A stretch of 24,052 nucleotides of DNA from a virus: positions 1-24,052 of IMG/VR virus record IMGVR_UViG_3300031539_000315; one strand, given 5' to 3'. Below the pieces are notes generated by a model that had not been told where the DNA came from, made no database searches, and saw only the letters and a list, made by a program, of their open reading frames with translations. Both the position numbers and the translations under genes were made by a program. Of the stretch, positions 1 to 4,985 are shown piece by piece (position 1 is the first letter of the stretch; every line of letters begins with the position of its first letter).

Positions 1-748
1 CGGCATTCAATAACCAGGCAGATTTACCTGAAGCTGTGCCTCCAGCAATGATATAAATCCTACCCATTTGAAACCCACCCCCTAAATCAGAATCGACATA
101 TTCAAATCCTGTTGGTGTTCTGTTAACTGGATCATTGCATCCAAGTATATATTCATTTATATCATAACAGTCATCTAATCCAACAATACAGGAGGATTGA
201 CTTGCAAGCATTCTTGCCCTTTCAGATCTTTTTTCAATATCATACAACTCAAAAATTATATCACCAATGTCTTCATCTATTTTAGATCCAGAGGCGTATC
301 CCAAATTATTAATTTTTTCCAACACCTTTTTCATAACTTCAATTTTAGGAGATCTCAAATGATTCCGAACTGAGACATCAATAGAGTCGACTATATTCTC
401 TAATCTTTTTTTAGATATGACTTCGGTTTTGCTTAAATGTAAACTAGTCCAAAACTGTTGTGTTGTTTGATCATCTTTCTTTTTATATACATCGGCTGAT
501 ACAGTTAAATCAAAAGCACTTTCAAATGATCTATTTTTATTTATATGTTCATCAAGAAATCCCTGTAGAAATTTTAATCTAAGTTCCTGATCCATTGGAA
601 ATAGTTTATCCCCTTCTGTATCGTTAGATACATTCCAACTAACAACTTCTAAAATTTCATTAAGCATTTCTTTACTTCTTGTTACTCCAATTGATTCATT
701 AAAACACCATTGAAAAAACGCTGTTATTTCATTTACGGATAACGACAT
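1..748 (-). CDS. DnaB-like replicative helicase, N-terminal part (runs off left edge)
   Basis: This is a minus-strand open frame starting with ATG at 748-746 and still open at base 1, so only the first 249 residues are visible. A GGAGGGG ribosome binding site lies just upstream (about 754-760). Residues 1-210 are mostly helical and I do not recognise them. Residues 211-249 read like the entry to a RecA-fold helicase domain: TPTGFEYVDSDLGGG, then a hydrophobic strand IYIIAG, then the Walker A loop GGTASGKS at 236-243. That arrangement (TGF..LD...GGG...G..-IIA-GKS) is typical of DnaB and related replicative helicases, which unwind DNA at the fork using ATP. The Walker B and arginine-finger parts are outside the window. 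It overlaps the preceding small ORF by 20 bases, so it is the last visible gene of the leftward operon. A KaiC-like or other RecA-fold ATPase is the main alternative. Confidence 0.8.
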   Translation of the reverse strand, partial: MSLSVNEITAFFQWCFNESIGVTRSKEMLNEILEVVSWNVSNDTEGDKLFPMDQELRLKFLQGFLDEHINKNRSFESAFDLTVSADVYKKKDDQTTQQFWTSLHLSKTEVISKKRLENIVDSIDVSVRNHLRSPKIEVMKKVLEKINNLGYASGSKIDEDIGDIIFELYDIEKRSERARMLASQSSCIVGLDDCYDINEYILGCNDPVNRTPTGFEYVDSDLGGGFQMGRIYIIAGGTASGKSAWLLNA

Positions 749-881
749 TCAAACCCCTCCTACCTAATACCAACGAACTTCCATCATAATCAGGATCTTC
801 TTCTAATTGTTTTTTGATAAGTTCTGTGGTTAGTTTTTTGAAATCTTCATCATTTGGATCTACTACATTGGACTTATTCAT
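729..881 (-). CDS. Small coupled ORF, 50 residues, unknown function
   Basis: A 50-residue frame starts at ATG 881-879 and stops at TGA 731-729. Its start overlaps the stop of the upstream DUF3223-like gene as ATGA (4 bases), and its end overlaps the start of the helicase-like gene by 20 bases. A GGAAG sequence about seven bases before the ATG could bind the ribosome. The protein starts MNKSNVVDPNDEDFKK, is rich in Lys, Asp and Glu, and has no membrane segment or recognisable domain. The double overlap is the main evidence that it is a real gene: it joins two stronger genes by translational coupling. It could be a small helicase partner such as a loader, but nothing in the residues shows that. 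Confidence 0.6.
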   Translation of the reverse strand: MNKSNVVDPNDEDFKKLTTELIKKQLEEDPDYDGSSLVLGRRGLNVVIRK

Positions 882-1501
882 TTTGAACTTCCAAAATATT
901 TATACTCATTAGAGTGTATATATTTATGATGTTCAATTCTAACAACTTGTAATGTTGCATTTTTATTATGATATTCAAACCATTTATTTGATAACTCCTT
1001 ATCCTTGAAACTTATTGGATCAGTATTGAATTTAACTTTCTTTATATCAATTTTATATTGTTTTATAAACTCATCTATTAAATCATTAAGTTTTATTTTA
1101 GCGTGATGAACTTGAAATACTCCATCCAAATTATTCCTTTCAACACAATCTTTTCTTAAATCTGCTAAACAATCTCTTATGGTTGTTCCACATGCTCTTC
1201 TAAAGTTTTCTAAACTATCAGGATATTTACCAGCTTTACAATTTTTCAAACTAAAATGTTGAAGGTATCCATTGTTTTTGACTACCCAAAAACATTTATT
1301 GGGATAATTTGGATGATTTTTAACTAGTATATCCCCAGACCAATCTTCAAATAGTTCATCTGCATCTGGATGTCGTTTAGCGAACAAAAAAACAAAATTA
1401 CAATCTGAACTACATAATTTCTTACCACTATCATAATCTCTTAAAATTTCAATACATTTATTATATATTTGATTAAGGCTTAACTCGGATTTCTGTTTCA
1501 T
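878..1501 (-). CDS. DUF3223/DCL-like protein with possible HNH-like C-terminal part
   Basis: The protein has 207 residues. It starts at ATG 1501-1499 with ribosome binding site AAGGGAG eight bases upstream. The N-terminal third carries the pattern HPDADELF...GDILVKNHP, then KCFWVVKNNGYLQHFSLKNC, which resembles the DUF3223 (DCL) family: a His-Pro-Asp-Ala start, a G..I.V stretch, a CFW/CF strand, then a dG....FS..KC end. The central part (FRRACGTTIRDCLADLRKDC) and the C-terminal part (VHHAKIKLNDLIDEFI, later NKWFEYHNKNATLQVV) resemble the longer bacterial and phage members of this family, whose C-terminus I recall as HNH-like with a D/H-H pair and a W..yH segment. I assign the family from this pattern; the activity is not known. 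The gene follows a 193-base untranslated stretch that could fold over its ribosome binding site. Its last bases overlap the next small ORF. Confidence 0.7.
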   Translation of the reverse strand: MKQKSELSLNQIYNKCIEILRDYDSGKKLCSSDCNFVFLFAKRHPDADELFEDWSGDILVKNHPNYPNKCFWVVKNNGYLQHFSLKNCKAGKYPDSLENFRRACGTTIRDCLADLRKDCVERNNLDGVFQVHHAKIKLNDLIDEFIKQYKIDIKKVKFNTDPISFKDKELSNKWFEYHNKNATLQVVRIEHHKYIHSNEYKYFGSSK

Positions 1502-1694
1502 TTTGATATCTCCCTTGTAGATAGTTGATGATTCATTGAGGGTAATTCTAACAAGGGTAGAAAAAGCTGGCCGAAGCTCTGTCCCCTCAATAAATCTAGT
1601 TTGGAGATTTGGACAATGGCAATACCCAAATCACAGTAAGAATACTAACAACCCCGTGGCATAAGCTCAATGAGTTGTTTTATATTAATTTGTT
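1502..1694 (-). promoter_or_regulatory. Structured untranslated leader, possible SD-sequestering pseudoknot
   Basis: This 193-base gap between two minus-strand genes contains several complementary segments. ATTGAGGG (1591-1584 read on the minus strand) pairs perfectly with CCCTCAAT (1542-1535). Inside that loop, CCCTTGT (1557-1551) pairs perfectly with ACAAGGG (1518-1512). ACAAGGG holds the ribosome binding site of the DUF3223-like gene. The order of the four segments is that of an H-type pseudoknot. The second stem can be extended by AGA/TCT past one bulged base. Further upstream are GATTTGG/CCAAATC (1606-1612 and 1626-1632) and AACAACTC/GGGTTGTT (1672-1679 and 1647-1654). The latter needs a T-G pair that exists only on the minus strand, in line with the gene direction. 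I do not recognise a known riboswitch class. I see no coding frame here. Confidence 0.4.
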
Positions 1695-2132
1695 CTAAGG
1701 GTTAGGGAAATCATCCCCTCTAAATGTTTGATTATAGTTCAAGGTTTCAATCGGTGTATTTTTAGGAATAGTTGTCTTACCAATTATACGGTCTTTTGTT
1801 GCATCTCTATTGATAGTAGTTATGCCATTTCCCATTATAACTTCATAACCAAGTTTCTCTAAAACCTTAGTTACTCTTCCTACATTATCTAATGCTTCCC
1901 ATTTACTGTGTGTAAGGCCATAATTAATATCCAATATGAAAACAACTTTCTCATCTTTTAAAATATCATATGAACCCCATGAGGTAACCCATATAAAACC
2001 GTAATTCCCGTCGTGTGCTTCATGTGCTTCAAATGCTCGATTCAAATAATGTTCGGTCCAAATAATATCTTTCTGTTGTGGAGTCCACTTACAGATCTTT
2101 TTCAATTTCTTTATATTCAGTTTAGTTTGCAC
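1695..2132 (-). CDS. Hypothetical protein, 145 residues, GTG start
   Basis: I place the start at GTG 2132-2130 because a strong AAGGAG lies seven bases before it (about 2140-2145). An in-frame TTG at 2171 would add 13 basic residues, but it has no ribosome binding site and would run through the 3' arm of a 14-bp hairpin. The protein begins MQTKLNIKKLKKICKWTPQQ and has a Trp-rich middle (FIWVTSWGSYDILKDEKVVFILDINYG), with alternating strand-like segments. Its end is polar (RDATKDRIIGKTTIPKN). No signal peptide or membrane helix is visible. I do not recognise a family. It lies between the RHH gene and the structured leader of the DUF3223-like gene, in the putative early operon. Confidence 0.75.
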   Translation of the reverse strand: MQTKLNIKKLKKICKWTPQQKDIIWTEHYLNRAFEAHEAHDGNYGFIWVTSWGSYDILKDEKVVFILDINYGLTHSKWEALDNVGRVTKVLEKLGYEVIMGNGITTINRDATKDRIIGKTTIPKNTPIETLNYNQTFRGDDFPNP

Positions 2133-2154
2133 TTCGCTTCTCCTTTTTTTAGTT

Positions 2155-2210
2155 GGGTGATGAGTTTTCAAGGAATGAAAGGATAAAAGAGAACCTAAAA
2201 CTCACCACCC
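2155..2210 (-). promoter_or_regulatory. 14-bp RNA hairpin between RHH gene and hypothetical gene
   Basis: On the minus strand, GGGTGGTGAGTTTT (2210-2197) faces AAAACTCATCACCC (2168-2155) across a 28-base loop. All 14 positions pair if one G-U pair is allowed. On the plus strand that position would be an A-C mismatch, so the repeat is best read as a minus-strand RNA hairpin. No U-tract follows the 3' arm, so it is not a standard intrinsic terminator. It may set mRNA stability or cover the region before the ribosome binding site of the downstream gene. Confidence 0.45.
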
Positions 2211-2228
2211 AGATCTTTAGTTAACATA

Positions 2229-2402
2229 CTACTTACTCCTTTCAATTTCTTTGGCAATACCTCTTCTCATCAATTCAGCCATTGTTTCCTCATTCTTACT
2301 GGACACCTCATTCAAATCTTTATACATCCTTTCTGTTATATTCAGATTGATGTATTTACCAAATCTCTTTCCTGGACCTTTATTTTTATAATCCGTAATC
2401 AC
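2229..2402 (-). CDS. Ribbon-helix-helix (Arc/MetJ-type) DNA-binding protein
   Basis: A 57-residue protein starts at GTG 2402-2400, seven bases after a near-perfect AAGGAGG, and stops at TAG 2231-2229. The sequence has the RHH layout: a basic N-terminal arm (DYKNKGPGKRFGK), a strand YINLNIT at about 17-23, helix A ERMYKDLNEVSSKNEE at 24-39, and helix B TMAELMRRGIAKEIER at 40-55. Proteins of this fold act as dimers that insert the strand pair into the DNA major groove, usually repressing their own operon. It is the first gene of the leftward block, next to the divergent intergenic region, so it is a good candidate for the early/late control switch. The operator has not been shown. Candidates are the inverted repeats in 2403-2620. 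Confidence 0.75.
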   Translation of the reverse strand: MITDYKNKGPGKRFGKYINLNITERMYKDLNEVSSKNEETMAELMRRGIAKEIERSK

Positions 2403-2620
2403 TTAGTCACCTCCTTTACAAAAAAATGTACAAACAGTCCTTTCAATAATTAATATATATAGACCCACCAATTAAAAATAACCATTTTCTTTTTTTGGTT
2501 TGTTCTAAATGTTTTAGCAATCGACCACATAAGAACCATATATCTTGTATTTAATTTTATTGGTTAACCACCCACATTTAGAACAAACAATTAGACCGAT
2601 ACGATAAGGAGACCAGCATA
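2403..2620. promoter_or_regulatory. Divergent intergenic control region with 14-bp perfect inverted repeat
   Basis: This 218-base AT-rich gap lies between the divergent blocks and must contain their promoters unless transcription enters from outside. GTTTGTTCTAAATG at 2498-2511 is repeated as its exact reverse complement CATTTAGAACAAAC at 2575-2588, with 63 bases between. A perfect 10-base palindrome TGGTTAACCA lies at 2561-2570, between the arms. Short C-rich motifs ACCCACC (2463-2469) and ACCACCCAC (2567-2575) recur beside A/T runs. No -35/-10 pair was clear enough to assign. Because the terminase genes follow at once, a packaging site could also lie here. I see no coding frame in it. Confidence 0.55.
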
Positions 2621-2971
2621 ATGGTAGAAGACTATATAACAGATGATGAAGAAGCCTTCTTGAAACTTATGAAAGAAGATGAACCATTCCTAAAAGAGGA
2701 TGGGTCAGTAGATTTAGAATTTGAACCACTAATTGAAAATCTGGATGTGACAAATGAGTTTGAAGAATTAGTATTAGAATTTGAAGCATATAGAAAACAA
2801 AAACCAAAATATCCTCTTGATCATTTGATTCTCTGTGGTAGATGTGGATATAAAGCTACAGTTGGATTTAGACAAATATTTTGTCCACGCTGTAAGGAAC
2901 ATCTCATTCGTCCAGAGGATGCAGAGAAAACAGATTGGCCTGTTAGAGTTAGGCCAAAGGGATGTTGCTAA
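2621..2971 (+). CDS. Zinc-ribbon protein, first gene of late operon, unknown function
   Basis: The protein has 116 residues. It starts at ATG 2621, nine bases after AAGGAG. The N-terminal 65 residues are very acidic and helical (DYITDDEEAFLKLMKEDEPF, then long Glu/Asp-rich stretches). Residues 72-92 form a C-x2-C-x12-C-x2-C zinc-ribbon motif (CGRC ... CPRC), and the chain ends in KGCC. A zinc ribbon after an acidic region suggests DNA or protein binding. Its position directly before the small terminase fits a role in packaging or late-gene control, but that is context only. The next gene starts 20 bases after its stop codon. Confidence 0.75.
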   Translation: MVEDYITDDEEAFLKLMKEDEPFLKEDGSVDLEFEPLIENLDVTNEFEELVLEFEAYRKQKPKYPLDHLILCGRCGYKATVGFRQIFCPRCKEHLIRPEDAEKTDWPVRVRPKGCC

Positions 2972-2990
2972 TGAAAGGAGTATCAGTTTA

Positions 2991-3350
2991 ATGCCTATGA
3001 ACACCAAAAAAACAGGAAAGATTCTAACTGATGAGCGTGGTAGATGGTTACCCGGAACAGCATCTCCAAATCAAGCAGGTCGCCCAAAATTGACAGAAGT
3101 GCAAAAATACTTGCGAAAAGCATCTGGAGAAGTGACAGAAGACCTATTCAATATTTTGATTGAAATGGCGTGTTACTCTCAAGAAGAAAGACAAGATAGA
3201 TGGGAACGTATTAAACCAGCGGAAAAGATTCGCGCTATTGAACTGTTACTTGCTTATGCACATGGTCGCCCAACACAACACGTTGAGGCAGAAATAGAAA
3301 CTAAAAGTTTAAACGTACATCTCAATGCACCTAAAGACATAGACATATAG
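2991..3350 (+). CDS. Putative small terminase subunit (DUF5681-like N-terminus)
   Basis: I place the start at ATG 2991, ten bases after AAAGGAG (2974-2980), giving 119 residues. The frame is open further upstream, but that part overlaps the zinc-ribbon gene and lacks a ribosome binding site. The N-terminal GRWLPGTASPNQAGRPKL segment matches the W.pG.SgNp.GRPk pattern of DUF5681, common in small terminase-like phage proteins. The rest is mostly helical (KYLRKASGEVTEDLFNILIE, then EKIRAIELLLAYAHGRP), ending in a polar tail. The small terminase recognises packaging-site DNA and delivers it to the large subunit. The call rests on this pattern and on lying ten bases before the large terminase gene. 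Confidence 0.7.
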   Translation: MPMNTKKTGKILTDERGRWLPGTASPNQAGRPKLTEVQKYLRKASGEVTEDLFNILIEMACYSQEERQDRWERIKPAEKIRAIELLLAYAHGRPTQHVEAEIETKSLNVHLNAPKDIDI

Positions 3351-3360
3351 GGGATAACCT

Positions 3361-4587
3361 ATGAACATAAACATTGACCTGAGTAATTTGCATGATGTAG
3401 TTAACGACTCATTCTATCCATACTTAGAAGATAGGAATCGTTACATGGTGCTATATGGTGGAGCAGGATCAGGTAAGTCTAAATTCATTGCTCAAAAAAA
3501 GATATTAAGAATTCTTGTTGGGATGGGAAAGGGTATACATCATAAGTTTTTATGTTTAAGAAAGACTCAACCATCATGCCGACAATCAATCTTTGCAGAA
3601 TTTAAAAGTATAATAAGTGAATGGAACTTGACAGACTTGGTTACTCCAAACAAGTCAGATATGTCATTCACATTTGTAAATGATTCACAGATACTAACCG
3701 GTGGCTTGGACGACCCGGAGAAACTCAAATCAATTCAGGGTATTACAGGAGTTTGGTTGGAGGAAGCAACAGAACTATCTCTTCCTGACTTTAGACAGAT
3801 TGATTTACGATTAAGAGGAAGGTCAGACAGCTATAAGCAAATAGCTATATCATTCAACCCAATTAGCAAACTTCTTTGGCCATACAATGAATTTTTCATG
3901 AATCCAAAGAGTGATGCAACAGTCTTTCATTCAACATATAAAGATAACAGATTCCTTGATAAAGAATACATTGAAAGATTAAATAAACTTGAAAGGGAAG
4001 ATCCAAGATACTATCAAATATACACCCTTGGAGAATGGGGGGAATTGAAGGCAGTTATCTATAACAACTATGTTATAGAAACAAAGTTCCCTAAGACATT
4101 TAAGGAAGTAATATATGGCATGGATTTTGGATTTAATGATCCTAGTGTTCTTCTTGAGATAGGAGAATATGATAGTGAATACTATATTAAAGAATTACTC
4201 TATCAACGGGGATTAACAAACTCTGATCTCATTAAGAAACTTATTATAATGATTCCCTTGAAGCATAGACGTAATAGAATCATCTATGCTGACAACGCCG
4301 AACCAGCACGCATAGAAGAAATAAACAGAGCTGGATTCATTTGTAAACCAGCAGACAAATCAGTCAAAGACGGGATTGACTTTTGTCGAAGAAACAAACT
4401 ACATCTTGACGCAGGAAGCAATAACCTGGTCAAAGAAATACAATCGTATAAATATAAAGAAACGAAGGATGGAGATACACTAGAAGATCCATTGAAATTC
4501 AATGACCACACCTGTGACTCTTTTAGATATGCATTGTATACGCACTATGGCAAAATAAGACCCAAAGCTCAAATAGCTTTCGCCTAA
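3361..4587 (+). CDS. terL: Large terminase subunit (packaging ATPase and nuclease)
   Basis: This 408-residue protein is the motor that translocates DNA into the prohead and cuts it. The ATPase half has Walker A GGAGSGKS at 33-40, Walker B VWLEE with catalytic Glu at 131-135, and a coupling-type SFNP at 164-167. The nuclease half has the acidic residues expected of the RNase H-like fold: D255 in GMDFGFNDP, D311 in IYADNAEP, and D382/D386 in FNDHTCDSF near the end. Length and motif order fit PBSX/phage-type large terminases. The ribosome binding site is weak (GGGGA about ten bases upstream). It follows the small subunit directly, and an HNH gene follows it. Confidence 0.95.
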   Translation: MNINIDLSNLHDVVNDSFYPYLEDRNRYMVLYGGAGSGKSKFIAQKKILRILVGMGKGIHHKFLCLRKTQPSCRQSIFAEFKSIISEWNLTDLVTPNKSDMSFTFVNDSQILTGGLDDPEKLKSIQGITGVWLEEATELSLPDFRQIDLRLRGRSDSYKQIAISFNPISKLLWPYNEFFMNPKSDATVFHSTYKDNRFLDKEYIERLNKLEREDPRYYQIYTLGEWGELKAVIYNNYVIETKFPKTFKEVIYGMDFGFNDPSVLLEIGEYDSEYYIKELLYQRGLTNSDLIKKLIIMIPLKHRRNRIIYADNAEPARIEEINRAGFICKPADKSVKDGIDFCRRNKLHLDAGSNNLVKEIQSYKYKETKDGDTLEDPLKFNDHTCDSFRYALYTHYGKIRPKAQIAFA

Positions 4588-4608
4588 CCAGGGTTCGACG
4601 GACGTAAG

Positions 4609-4654
4609 GGAGATGTTCCTTATCAACATCTCCGCCCTAATTTCTGATAAGGAG
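4609..4654 (+). promoter_or_regulatory. Hairpin with loop complementary to the HNH ribosome binding site
   Basis: GGAGATGTT (4609-4617) and AACATCTCC (4625-4633) form a perfect 9-bp stem with the 7-base loop CCTTATC (4618-4624). The loop is the exact complement of GATAAGG (4646-4652), which includes the AAGGAG ribosome binding site of the HNH gene. The RNA could therefore form an H-type pseudoknot that hides the start signal. Alternatively CCTTATCA could pair with TGATAAGG in a simple hairpin that excludes the 9-bp stem. Either form would lower HNH translation. It could also act as a weak terminator after the large terminase gene, although no long U-tract follows. Confidence 0.5.
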
Positions 4655-4661
4655 AAAAGAT

Positions 4662-4976
4662 ATGTCACGACCAGTAGGATATAAACACACTAAAGAAACT
4701 ATAAGAAAGATGCGAGAATCAAGTAAAGGAATAAAACATTCCAAAGAAACAAAAAGAAAAATAAAAAAGGCACTAAAAGGAAATAAATATAATTGGAGAG
4801 GTGGTAAATACCAGTGGTGGGCAAAAGAATTAAAAAAAATAAACACCAATTGTTGTCTTTGTAAATCAGAACGTATACTTGAAATGCATCATAAAGATAC
4901 AAACAGAGAGCATAATTACAGGGAAAACCTGATTATCATCTGTAAGGAGTGTCATGAATTTTGGCACCATACATAG
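4662..4976 (+). CDS. HNH homing endonuclease with NUMOD3 repeats
   Basis: The 104-residue protein starts seven bases after AAGGAG. Two tandem NUMOD3-type helical repeats occur at about 7-22 (YKHTKETIRKMRESSKG) and 25-40 (KHSKETKRKIKKALKG); these bind DNA and steer the enzyme to its target. The C-terminal half is a compact zinc-type HNH nuclease: C64-x2-C67, catalytic HH at 76-77, REHN at 82-85, an N-L pair at 89-90, C94-x2-C97-H98 and terminal FWHH. Such genes are selfish elements inserted between essential phage genes; this one separates the large terminase and portal genes. It appears intact. A relative lacking its N-terminus lies at 10547-10684. Confidence 0.9.
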   Translation: MSRPVGYKHTKETIRKMRESSKGIKHSKETKRKIKKALKGNKYNWRGGKYQWWAKELKKINTNCCLCKSERILEMHHKDTNREHNYRENLIIICKECHEFWHHT

Positions 4977-4985
4977 GAGATTGAT

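Noticed and set aside
1502-1694. tRNA, tmRNA or group I intron in the untranslated leader
   Set aside because: No cloverleaf with a TTC loop or CCA end and no recognisable intron core was found; only separate stems can be supported.
2133-2171. Upstream TTG start for the 1695-2132 gene
   Set aside because: It has no ribosome binding site, while GTG at 2132 follows AAGGAG at ideal spacing; the added residues also cover the 3' arm of a hairpin.
2195-2227. Ten-residue ORF MLTKDLGGEF as a gene feature
   Set aside because: It has a good start signal, but it is too short to support as a gene; kept only as part of a finding.
2835-2990. Earlier start for the small terminase gene inside the zinc-ribbon gene
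   Set aside because: The extra 52 residues overlap a better gene in another frame. ATG 2991 has AAAGGAG upstream and gives the expected DUF5681-like N-terminus.
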